A stretch of 55,554 nucleotides of DNA from Akkermansia sp. Its GTDB lineage: Bacteria > Verrucomicrobiota > Verrucomicrobiia > Verrucomicrobiales > Akkermansiaceae. Below, piece by piece: positions 41,290 through 49,300 of the stretch. The number at the start of each line of letters is the position of its first letter. The stretch's first letter is position 1. The notes beneath the pieces were generated by a model, which worked only from the letters and a program-made list of their open reading frames with translations, made no database searches and had not been told where the DNA came from. The DNA is taken from positions 1-55,554 of the forward strand of contig JAFYWX010000003.1 of NCBI GenBank assembly GCA_017546445.1, given 5' to 3'. The translations under genes and the position numbers were made by a program.

Positions 41290-42474
41290 ATGGCAGGTCT
41301 CATCATTGCGCCCAAGGCGCGTATTTTCCACGGTCACGACTGGGTGTATGGCACAGAGGTTCGCACGGTATTCGGAAACCCGAAGCCCGGTGATGTGGTG
41401 TTGTTGAAAGATCAGCGCGACCGTTATCTGGGCTCTGCCATGTATAATCCGCATTCCCAGATTGTGGCCCGCCGCTTCTCCCGCCGCAAGCAGGACCTGG
41501 ACCGCGATTTCTTTGCCCGCCGCATTTCCCAGGCTGCCATGCTGCGCGAGCGCTGGCTGCCGGGTGAGGAGATGATGCGCCTGGTGTGGAGCGAGAGCGA
41601 TGGCCTGCCCGGTCTTATCATCGACCGCTATGCCGATGTGCTGGTGGTGCAGACGCTGACCATGGCCATGTACCAGCGCCTGGGTCTCATCAAGGACATT
41701 CTGGGCGATTTGTTCAACCCTCGCAGCATCATTGTGCGCAATGACTCCCCTATGCTGGTGGCAGAGGGCATTGAGCAGGAAACATATGTGGTCCATGGTG
41801 AGCAGCCGGAGCCCTTTGTGGCCAGTGGCCGCGGTATCAAGTTCATGATTGACCTGGCCACCGGCCAGAAGACCGGTCTTTACCTCGACCAGCTGCAGAA
41901 TTACCAGGAGGTGGCCCAGCTGGCACGCGGCCGCCGTGTGCTGGATTGCTTCTGCAACCAGGGTGGCTTTGCGCTGGCCTGCGCCAAGGCCGGTGCCGCC
42001 AGCGTAACGGCTGTGGATATTTCTGAGGATGCAATCGCTTCCGTGCGCAAGAATGCTGAGCTGAACGGCCTGCAGATTGAGGCCATTGCAGAGAACGCTT
42101 TCGACTTCCTGAAGCGTGAGAGTGATAAGGTGCGCAATGGTGCCGACCCGAAGTGGGACCTCATCATTCTCGACCCGCCCAGCTTCACCCGCAACAAGAA
42201 GAGCCTGAATGGCGCCCTGCGCGGTTACAAGGAAATTCACCTGCGCGCCATGCAGATGCTGCCGGTGGGCGGTGTGCTTTCCACCTTCAGCTGCTCTCAC
42301 CACATCAGTGCCGATTTGTTCAAGCAGACCATCGGCGAGGCCGCTGTGGACGGCCACTGCACGCTGCGCCAGACGCATGTGCACGGCCAGAGCCCGGACC
42401 ACCCCATCCTCCTCAACATCCCGGAGACGGAGTACCTGAAGGGCTTTACCTTTGAAATGGTGCCCGGCCGTTAA
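41290..42474 (+). CDS. RlmI-like 23S rRNA (cytosine) methyltransferase
   Basis: 394 residues: an N-terminal PUA-like domain (LIIAPKARIFHGHDWVYGTEV to PHSQIVARRF), an RNA-binding linker, and a Rossmann methyltransferase with LDCFCNQGGFALACAKAGAASVTAVDIS (SAM site) and IILDPPSFTRNKKS (motif IV). This is the layout of RlmI/RlmK-L type enzymes that make m5C in 23S rRNA. I start it at ATG 41290, since the longer frame would begin on the promoter itself. Single gene followed by a MITE-related repeat. Confidence 0.85.
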   Translation: MAGLIIAPKARIFHGHDWVYGTEVRTVFGNPKPGDVVLLKDQRDRYLGSAMYNPHSQIVARRFSRRKQDLDRDFFARRISQAAMLRERWLPGEEMMRLVWSESDGLPGLIIDRYADVLVVQTLTMAMYQRLGLIKDILGDLFNPRSIIVRNDSPMLVAEGIEQETYVVHGEQPEPFVASGRGIKFMIDLATGQKTGLYLDQLQNYQEVAQLARGRRVLDCFCNQGGFALACAKAGAASVTAVDISEDAIASVRKNAELNGLQIEAIAENAFDFLKRESDKVRNGADPKWDLIILDPPSFTRNKKSLNGALRGYKEIHLRAMQMLPVGGVLSTFSCSHHISADLFKQTIGEAAVDGHCTLRQTHVHGQSPDHPILLNIPETEYLKGFTFEMVPGR

Positions 42475-42494
42475 GCCCGTACCTGTCCATGAGC

Positions 42495-42622
42495 GGAATG
42501 GTGTTTGTCGAGCAACTGTTTTTGTCGGAGCGGGGGACTTTAGTCCTTCATCGGTTATGTTTTCGGGACTAAAAGTCCCGAGCTCCGAAGGATTTGAGCC
42601 CTCGCCAAATCGCCATTTCTCG
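42495..42622. repeat. MITE-family element, internal part
   Basis: Matches the inner part of the 9435-9661 element: GTTTGTCGAGCAACTG, TTTTTGTCGGAGC, GGGACTTTAGTCC, GGGACTAAAAGTCCC and CGCCATTT in the same order. The outer CACATGTG ends are absent. Confidence 0.75.
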
Positions 42623-42665
42623 GGCGCTCCCGGGTTCTATGTGCATCTCTCGGCGCGGAAAAGCC

Positions 42666-42693
42666 TTGCAAAATTTGCCGGGTGTGGTAGTCT
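42666..42693 (+). promoter_or_regulatory. Promoter of the double deacetylase gene
   Basis: TTGCAA, 16 nt, TAGTCT, 9 nt before ATG 42703. Confidence 0.5.
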
Positions 42694-42702
42694 AGAGGCT
42701 GC

Positions 42703-44793
42703 ATGATTCGGAGATTTTCCTGGCTGATTCTTTCCTGCCTGGCAGCTGTTTGTGGGCCGCTCGGGGCGCAGGAGACTGCACCCGCAGAGCAGGTGCCGCC
42801 TGGTGCGCAGCAGCCGGTTGCGGAGGCTCCCCAGGTGGCGGTGCTTTGTTATAGCGCCTTTGCTGCCACGGAAGGGGCAAGTGGTTTATCTGCAGCGGCT
42901 TTCAGGAGCCAGATGACGTATCTGCGGGAGCAGGGGATTGCCCCACTTTCCCTGCAGCAGTTTCTGGACTGGCATCAGGGGCGCCTGACCATATCCGGGC
43001 CGGCTGTGTTGATTACGCTGGACGAGGCCGACGCCGCAGCCTATGCCGTGGCTTTCCCGGTGCTGCGTGAGTTCGGCTTTCCCTATGTGGTTTTTGCGGA
43101 TGGCCGTAGTTTTCAGGATAGCGCGGTGGCGCTGAACCAGGACAAGCTCCGGGAAATGCAGCAGGGCGGTGCCGCTATCGGCAGCCGCAGCATGACGCGT
43201 CCGCTCTCTTATGATTGGCAGCATGCCGGCCTTTCCGGGCCGGATGCCGCGCTGAAAATGGCAGAGCGTGAGCTGGGGCTTTCTGCGCAGCTGGTTACCA
43301 GTGCCTTCGGCTCCTGCGTGGCCTTTGCGTACCCCCGTGGCTATGCCTGTGCCAACATGGTGGAGAATCTGCCGGTGTATGGCTACAAGCTGGCTTTCGG
43401 TCTGCAGGCGGGCAAGGTGGACCGCCAGACGCCTGCCTACATGATAAATCGCTATGCGGTTCAGGATATGCCCTCGTTTGCCCGGGCGGTGAACTTTGGT
43501 GCTGCGGCGGATGATGAGAAAATCCTGCAGCGGGTGCATGCAGAAGCCGCCAAGCATCTGCCTGTTTCTCAGCCTACAGAGGTGGCCGCTGTGGATGCTG
43601 TGCCGTATCCTTCCTATATGGAATCCCGGGATGATGTGGCGCTGCCGCAGACCCCGCTTCCGCCGGTGGTGGACCCGCTTACCGGCCAGCCTGGTGAGGA
43701 AACAACGGGCGGGCAGGGCCCCATACCTGCACCGGTGGTAGAGGATATCCCCATTGAGACCTTGACGGCGGCTGCTTTTGCGCCGCGCCCATTCAGCACC
43801 AAACCAGCAGCCGGTGTGCTGATCCGCCGTACTCCTGATGCGGATTGGGTGACTCAGGAATTCCCTCAGCCGGTTGTGCCCCGCGAACAGACGCGCGTGG
43901 CGGTGCTGGGATATCACAATTTCAGCAATACCAGGACCGTGAGCGATATGCTCATGCGTACCTCGGAGTTCTGCCAGCAGATGCAGTATATCCGCGATGC
44001 AGGCCTCACCGTCATCACCATGCAGGATTTCCTGGACTGGCTGCTGGGTGAGCGCTGCCTGCCGGAGCGCTGCGTGCTCATCACCATTGATGACGGCTGG
44101 CGCAGTGTCTACACAGATGCCTACCCGGTGCTCAAGGCGTATGGTTATCCTTTCACTCTCTTCCTGTATACCACCTACTTGAGCGGCAAGGGTCAGTCGA
44201 TGAATCCGGATATGGTGCGGGAGATGATGGCCAATGGTGCCACCATCGGCAGCCATTCCACCACGCATCTCTACCCCAGCCAGTGGAAGCGCTATGCTGA
44301 GGATTCGCCGGAGTATGCTGCGCAGCTGCAGCAGGAACTGCCGGATTCTGTGGAGTACATCAAGAAGATGTTCGGAAATTGCAGTACCTATTGCTATCCG
44401 GGCGGTTATCATACGCCGCCTATGCTGGAGGCGCTGCGTGCCTGTGGCATCCAGGTGGCCTTCACAGTGCTGGAAAAGAAGGTGACAACGCTTGAGGACC
44501 CGCTGCAGGTGCATCGCTACATGGTGTTTGGCACAGACCCTCGCATTTTCCGCCGCGCGGTCAATTTTGATGATGTGCCCGGCATCAAGCCCACGGCGCA
44601 GGGCATTACCGAGGCCCGCGAGCGCGCCCGGGCATTCTTCCCGGCTGCGTTTGAGGATACACTGCCGCCTGTGCAGCCGGCTCAGGAGTCGCTTCCTGCC
44701 CCGGGGCCCATACCGGCACCGGTGGAGCTTCCTGCCCCCAAGGCTGAGCTGGAAGCCATACCCGCGCCGATATATTCAACTCCTGCTGTCTGA
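42703..44793 (+). CDS. Exported protein with two polysaccharide deacetylase domains
   Basis: 696 residues with a signal peptide (MIRRFSWLILSCLAAVCGPLGA). Two NodB-like domains are joined by a Pro-rich linker. Domain 2 (about 400-640) keeps the catalytic pieces: VLITIDDGW (Asp-Asp), IGSHSTTHLYPS (HxxxH) and YCYPGGYHTPPML. Domain 1 (about 45-290) matches it closely but reads VLITLDEADA and IGSRSMTRPLSY, so the metal-binding residues are lost. The second domain probably removes N-acetyl groups from a cell wall or exported glycan, and the first may bind it. Ends with a Pro/Ala-rich tail repeating PAPGPIPAP. Confidence 0.8.
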   Translation: MIRRFSWLILSCLAAVCGPLGAQETAPAEQVPPGAQQPVAEAPQVAVLCYSAFAATEGASGLSAAAFRSQMTYLREQGIAPLSLQQFLDWHQGRLTISGPAVLITLDEADAAAYAVAFPVLREFGFPYVVFADGRSFQDSAVALNQDKLREMQQGGAAIGSRSMTRPLSYDWQHAGLSGPDAALKMAERELGLSAQLVTSAFGSCVAFAYPRGYACANMVENLPVYGYKLAFGLQAGKVDRQTPAYMINRYAVQDMPSFARAVNFGAAADDEKILQRVHAEAAKHLPVSQPTEVAAVDAVPYPSYMESRDDVALPQTPLPPVVDPLTGQPGEETTGGQGPIPAPVVEDIPIETLTAAAFAPRPFSTKPAAGVLIRRTPDADWVTQEFPQPVVPREQTRVAVLGYHNFSNTRTVSDMLMRTSEFCQQMQYIRDAGLTVITMQDFLDWLLGERCLPERCVLITIDDGWRSVYTDAYPVLKAYGYPFTLFLYTTYLSGKGQSMNPDMVREMMANGATIGSHSTTHLYPSQWKRYAEDSPEYAAQLQQELPDSVEYIKKMFGNCSTYCYPGGYHTPPMLEALRACGIQVAFTVLEKKVTTLEDPLQVHRYMVFGTDPRIFRRAVNFDDVPGIKPTAQGITEARERARAFFPAAFEDTLPPVQPAQESLPAPGPIPAPVELPAPKAELEAIPAPIYSTPAV

Positions 44794-44830
44794 ATTATTG
44801 CTTCCGATTTGTATCGGACGTGTTTTTGTA

Positions 44831-44859
44831 TGGACAAGCGGGGCTGTGGTGGTTATAAT
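44831..44859 (+). promoter_or_regulatory. Promoter of the dynamin-like gene
   Basis: TGGACA, 17 nt, perfect TATAAT, 11 nt before ATG 44871. Confidence 0.7.
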
Positions 44860-44870
44860 TGCCTGTCCTC

Positions 44871-46517
44871 ATGTTGAAACGCTGTTACAGAGTGCAGGAG
44901 AGCCAGGTGCGCTATTGGGCGCATCAGGCCGTTGAACTGTGTGCAGATATTGATGATGAATCACTTGAGGAGCCAAAGGAAGCCTTGCTTGCTGCCATTG
45001 AGCTCATGGGAAATGACCGCCGTGTGGTGGTTATCGGCGCCAGCGGGTGTGGTAAATCCGCGCTGCTGGGTGGCATGGTAGGCTGCCCGGTGCTGGCTAA
45101 AGTGCCGCCGCAGCACCATTATGTGCGCTGGCGCTATATGAGTGATACGGCAGATGCTGCCGAGCATTGTCGCTTTATCCCGGAGCCCAATCTCTTTGGC
45201 CTGGAGCTGGTGAACACGCGTGGCTGCGAGGACCCTGCCGTGGCAGAGGCCGTGGCGCCGCTTCTGCCGGATGCTGATGTAGTGGTGGCTGTGGTGGATG
45301 CTCGTGAGGTGAATGTCTCCCCGGTGTGGGACTTGCTTGCACCACTGCCGGAGGAAGGCGGCCCCGCTTGTCTGGTGGCTCTTACCCACACAGATGCGCT
45401 GGATGCTGCCCACACGGTTACGCTGAGCGAAGCCGTGCGCCAGCTTTGCCGCGAGCGCTTGGGCCGTGTGCTTCCTGTGTACCAGATTTCTCCCACCAAC
45501 GCCGCGCTGGCCGATGAATTCGGTGACAAGGTGGTGAGCGCTATGGAGGGCTCCACCGGTGGCCTGCGTGCTGCTATCCGCAAGGTGATGAAATGCGGGT
45601 CTGATTTACTTTACAAGCAGGGCAGCATCCTGAAGGCTCGTGATGCCGTGGCCCGCACGGACAGCGGTTTCCTGCAGGGTGTGGAGCAGGAGATTGATAA
45701 CTTTCTCGCCCGCCAGATGCAAGGCGTGCGCAACTGCGTGCTCAACTACGCGGCCTCTGCGCAGCGTTGCATGCCCCGCCTGCTGCAGCACCTGCGCCGC
45801 AGCCTGGGCTGGTTCCTCTCGCCCGTTGTCTATATCCGTCTGGAGAATTATCCTACTGCTGCCGAGAACCTGTACTACTGCCTGGTGCTGGATGATGTGA
45901 CCCTGCAGCAGGAGGAGCTGGATAAGCAGTTTGTGCTCTCCTGCAATGGACACTGGCGCAGCGTGCGCCCCCGTATGAAGCAGACCCTGCAGTGCGAAAT
46001 CGGTGAGTTCCCGGCCGCTGATTTGGAAAAGGAACTGGAGCAGCTGCGCCAGCGTCTGCAGAGTTCTCTCTACGAGCCTTTCCGCAGCCTTAAAATCCGC
46101 AGCCATTTTGCCGCCTTGTTCAAGTGCCAGGTGGAGTGGATGCGCTTTTTCACTTCCTGCGTGTGCCTGAGCCTCATGGTGGCGGGCATTCTGGGCTTCT
46201 GTGCGCTGGAATCGCTGGCCTTCCTTTTCCTGGGCATTGCAGCTGCCTTCTGGATGTTTGGTTCGCTGATTCATCTGCTGGTGGTTCGCCGTATCTGCCA
46301 GTTAGTCAGAAGGGAGGCCGAGCCCCTGCATGAGATGCTGTCCACCTACATGGCCGAGCTGGTGCAGGATATGATTGTTTCCCGCGTGGCTGCTTATCGT
46401 CGCCTTTATACCGGCCCCCGCCAGCGCGTGGCCGATTATGAAACCTCTCTTGCGCCGCTGCAGCAGCGCCAGAGCGAGATTTTCCGCCAGCTGCGCTCCG
46501 CTGCGCCTCACGTGTAA
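44871..46517 (+). CDS. Dynamin-like membrane GTPase
   Basis: 548 residues. N-terminal GTPase: P-loop VVVIGASGCGKSALLG, ELVNTRGCEDP in place of the DxxG switch, and ALTHTDAL as the TKxD-like base motif. A long helical middle follows, then two hydrophobic helices (FFTSCVCLSLMVAGILGFCALESLAFLFLGIAAAFWMFGSL is nearly continuous) and another helical end. This is the bacterial dynamin/EHD-like plan of a membrane-remodelling GTPase; the divergent G motifs leave activity open. rarA starts 6 nt downstream, so it is probably co-expressed with a replication repair factor. Confidence 0.65.
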   Translation: MLKRCYRVQESQVRYWAHQAVELCADIDDESLEEPKEALLAAIELMGNDRRVVVIGASGCGKSALLGGMVGCPVLAKVPPQHHYVRWRYMSDTADAAEHCRFIPEPNLFGLELVNTRGCEDPAVAEAVAPLLPDADVVVAVVDAREVNVSPVWDLLAPLPEEGGPACLVALTHTDALDAAHTVTLSEAVRQLCRERLGRVLPVYQISPTNAALADEFGDKVVSAMEGSTGGLRAAIRKVMKCGSDLLYKQGSILKARDAVARTDSGFLQGVEQEIDNFLARQMQGVRNCVLNYAASAQRCMPRLLQHLRRSLGWFLSPVVYIRLENYPTAAENLYYCLVLDDVTLQQEELDKQFVLSCNGHWRSVRPRMKQTLQCEIGEFPAADLEKELEQLRQRLQSSLYEPFRSLKIRSHFAALFKCQVEWMRFFTSCVCLSLMVAGILGFCALESLAFLFLGIAAAFWMFGSLIHLLVVRRICQLVRREAEPLHEMLSTYMAELVQDMIVSRVAAYRRLYTGPRQRVADYETSLAPLQQRQSEIFRQLRSAAPHV

Positions 46518-46523
46518 ACCGCC

Positions 46524-47882
46524 ATGCAGTACGACCTCTTTACCCCGCATGGTGAAACACCCCAGCCCCCGGCTGAGGAGCAGTTTCTCATGCCCCTGGC
46601 GGCGCGCATGCGCCCGGAGTCCCTGGCTGAGGTGGCCGGGCAGAAGCACCTGCTGGCAGAGGGCAAATTGCTGCGCCGCGCTATTGAGACGGACCGCTTT
46701 TCCTCGCTCATTTTCTATGGGCCGCCCGGCGTGGGCAAAACCACGCTGGCCTATGTCATTGCCCGCAGCACCAGCGCGTTCTTCGTGATGCTCAACGGCG
46801 TGGAGTCCAATGTGAGCGAAATCCGCGCCAAGATTGAGGAAGCTCGCACCCGCATGGCCATCCATGGGCAGAAGACCATTCTCTTTGTGGACGAGCTGCA
46901 CCGCTTCAACAAAGCCCAGCAGGATGTGCTCCTGCCGCATCTGGAGAAGGGAACGGTACGGTTCATCGGCGCCACCACGGAGAATCCCTATTTCGCCATC
47001 AATTCGGCCATGCTCAGCCGCTCGCAGATTTTCCCGCTGGAGCCTGTGCCGGATTCGGAGATTGTGGCGCTGCTGCGCCGGGCTGCTGCTGATGAAGCCC
47101 GCGGCCTGGGCAAGCTTCCCCTGCTGCTGGATGATGCTGCGTTGGAACACATTGCCGTGAAATCCGATGGCGATGCCCGCAAGGCGCTCACCGCGCTGGA
47201 AGTGGCAGCCTTGTCCACCGCCCCTGGCGCGGATGGACTGGTGCATGTCACCTTGGCGGTGGCAGAGGAATCCATTCAGAAAAAAGCGGTGAAATACGAC
47301 CGCATGGGGGATGCGCATTACGACACCATCTCCGCCTTTATCAAATCCATGCGCGGCAGCGATCCGGATGCCGCTCTCTACTGGCTGGCCTTCATGCTCA
47401 ATGCCGGCGAGGATATCCGCTTCATTGCCCGCCGCCTGGTCATCTGCGCCAGTGAGGATGTGGGCCTGGCAGATTCCAATGCGCTGCGTGTGGCGCTGGA
47501 TGCCGCCCGCGCGGCAGAGATGCTGGGCATGCCCGAGGCTCGTATCCCTCTGGCGCATGCCACGGTGTATATTGCCACGGCCCCCAAGAGCAATTCTGCC
47601 TATGCCGGTGTGAATGCCGCCCTGCAGGATGTGAAGGAAGGCCGCACTCTGGCCGTGCCCGACCACCTGGCCACACCCACCCGCAAGAAGCTCGCCAGGC
47701 TCCGCGGCGTGGCCGAGGAAAATACCCAGTACAAATACGCCCACGACTTTGACGACAACTTCGTGCCCCAGGCCTATCTGCCCGAGGGCCGGGTCTATTA
47801 CCATCCCACCACCAACGGCATGGAGCTCCGCATCTCCGAGCGCATGGCCTATCTCCGCCAGCGCCGCGACCAGGGTTTATAA
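46524..47882 (+). CDS. rarA: Replication-associated recombination protein RarA
   Basis: 452 residues. AAA+ core: [32 protein letters not shown] (Walker B), [22 protein letters not shown] (sensor 1, Arg finger), followed by the MgsA/RarA C-terminal domain ([34 protein letters not shown]). RarA (MgsA) is a tetrameric clamp-loader-like ATPase acting at stalled forks. Directly downstream of the dynamin-like gene; followed by the hairpin array. Confidence 0.92.
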   Translation: MQYDLFTPHGETPQPPAEEQFLMPLAARMRPESLAEVAGQKHLLAEGKLLRRAIETDRFSSLIFYGPPGVGKTTLAYVIARSTSAFFVMLNGVESNVSEIRAKIEEARTRMAIHGQKTILFVDELHRFNKAQQDVLLPHLEKGTVRFIGATTENPYFAINSAMLSRSQIFPLEPVPDSEIVALLRRAAADEARGLGKLPLLLDDAALEHIAVKSDGDARKALTALEVAALSTAPGADGLVHVTLAVAEESIQKKAVKYDRMGDAHYDTISAFIKSMRGSDPDAALYWLAFMLNAGEDIRFIARRLVICASEDVGLADSNALRVALDAARAAEMLGMPEARIPLAHATVYIATAPKSNSAYAGVNAALQDVKEGRTLAVPDHLATPTRKKLARLRGVAEENTQYKYAHDFDDNFVPQAYLPEGRVYYHPTTNGMELRISERMAYLRQRRDQGL

Positions 47883-47886
47883 ATCT

Positions 47887-47996
47887 CGCGGGCTTTGCCC
47901 GCGAAATTCTCTCTGCATCAGCAGAAATTCTCTCCACCGCAGGTGGAAATTCTCTCGCCGCAGGCGAAATTCTCTCAGCCCCCGTTCAGGGGGCTG
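47887..47996. repeat. Array of five hairpins with identical 9-nt spacers
   Basis: Five palindromes in a row: CGCGGGC/GCCCGCG, CTGC/GCAG, CCACC/GGTGG, CGCC/GGCG and CAGCCCCC/GGGGGCTG, with loops of 3-5 nt. Between each pair lies exactly AAATTCTCT (47904-47912, 47925-47933, 47947-47955, 47967-47975). Stem sequences are unrelated while the spacers are constant. More hairpins follow at about 48014-48035. Confidence 0.9.
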
Positions 47997-48064
47997 ATTA
48001 CTTTCCAAAATTCCTGCGCAGCTTCAGCTGCGCACGAACTTCCTTTGCTTCGTAATTCTTGATG

Positions 48065-49090
48065 CTACGCTGCAAATTGCCCCCGGTATTCCCAGAATGC
48101 CCGCGCGTTTCTGACTCCTCGCTGGTCCACATAGCGCGTGCGCAGCAGCGTAGCATCCCTGTGTCCAATCTCCAGCTGCAGCTCGGCATAGCTGCGGAAG
48201 TGGCTTAGATGATAACTCGCAAAGGTATGCCGCAGCGCATCCTGCGGCCAGCGGTGGGCAGGGGAGTCCCATCCCGCCGCCCGGCGCAGTTCCCGCCAGT
48301 GGTGCAGCCAGTTTGCCGGGCAAATCCTCTCCCCATCCTCCCGCTTGTGAGCCCGGAGAATCCTGAGCAGAGGTTTGTGAATCGTCACCCGGCGCGCGCC
48401 GCCCGTCTTGCTGTGCCGGGGCAGAATATAAATCGCCCGCTCCTGCAGATCCACCTGCTCCCAGGTGAGCCGCGCCACCTCATGCGGGCGGATGCCGGCG
48501 TAGAGCATCATGCCCACCGCCGCCGTACAGCTGCCGCTCTGGTAGGTCTCTGCCGTGGTGGTAATCTGCTCAATCTCCTGCGGTGAGAGAATCGGCACCG
48601 GTTGCTCCTCCACGCGCGGCGCCTCCACCCGAGCCACCGGATTCGCATTACACCAGCCCCGCTTCACCGCCGTGGCGAACACCCCGCTCAGAATTAACCG
48701 CGCCTTCTGCCGCTGCCGGGGCGTATCAAATGCCTGCTCAATATACCCCGCACACTCCTGCGGCGTGATGCTCCGCACCCGCCGCTTCGCTAACCCCTTG
48801 CAGCGCTTCATAAACCGCCGTGTGAAATACCGGAAGTCGTACACCGTCCGTGTCCGCCTGTCTTTCCGAGCCTCCAGCGCCGCTTCCACTGCTTTTTCAA
48901 AGGTCACCGTTCGCTCCTGTTGACGTAGAGCTTCATCTCCGGCTGTAAGACACTTCAAGGCTCGTTTTACTTTTCCTCGTCCAATCTTGAGGGCAGTGCA
49001 GGCAAGCTGTGCCGCGGCTAGTGATGGTACACCTGTGCTTTTCAGCAAGGTCAGAGCTGCAAAATCGTTTTCAGTTAATTCTATTCTCAT
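48065..49090 (-). CDS. Tyrosine recombinase 2
   Basis: 341 residues, paralogous to recombinase 1. Catalytic residues: Arg in GIRPHEVARL, Lys in HSKTGGARR, DALRHTFASYH (the first H of HxxR is Asp, as in recombinase 1), GHRD and Tyr in RTRYVDQRG. An extra N-terminal helical domain of about 60 residues precedes a SAM-like core-binding domain (TFEKAVEAALEARKDRRTRTV). It is divergent from the Pmp-like gene, and the promoter region between them has the same palindrome in both -35/-10 regions. Possible roles are inversion or other DNA rearrangement at the surface gene, or shared regulation only. Confidence 0.85.
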   Translation of the reverse strand: MRIELTENDFAALTLLKSTGVPSLAAAQLACTALKIGRGKVKRALKCLTAGDEALRQQERTVTFEKAVEAALEARKDRRTRTVYDFRYFTRRFMKRCKGLAKRRVRSITPQECAGYIEQAFDTPRQRQKARLILSGVFATAVKRGWCNANPVARVEAPRVEEQPVPILSPQEIEQITTTAETYQSGSCTAAVGMMLYAGIRPHEVARLTWEQVDLQERAIYILPRHSKTGGARRVTIHKPLLRILRAHKREDGERICPANWLHHWRELRRAAGWDSPAHRWPQDALRHTFASYHLSHFRSYAELQLEIGHRDATLLRTRYVDQRGVRNARAFWEYRGQFAA

Positions 49091-49300
49091 GTTCAGTCTG
49101 CTTTCGGAATCCGTAAGTCAAGCACGAAACCCGTTCTGAAAACAGAATATTCAACAGCCCGGAACATCGTTCCACCTCGTTGGTGAAAATCTAAGTTGGC
49201 AATGAAGCAAAGCATTTACAGTGTTGCTCATTTAAGTCAAATTTCACGGATTCCGAAAACATAAAATAGATTCAATCTCAAAAGAAAATTTTCTCAAGCT
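49091..49300. promoter_or_regulatory. Divergent control region with inverted operator pair
   Basis: TTTCGGAATCCGT (49102-49114) and its exact complement ACGGATTCCGAAA (49246-49258) bracket 131 bp. On the minus strand TTGACT (49116-49121) precedes the first copy, toward recombinase 2. On the plus strand TAAAAT (49262-49267) follows the second copy, toward the Pmp-like gene; its -35 is weak. Each copy thus sits in a spacer, as at 9964 and 10139. Confidence 0.6.

Noticed and set aside
47887..47996. CRISPR-like array
   Set aside because: The constant part is only 9 nt and the variable parts are self-complementary hairpins of differing length; no cas genes are in the window.
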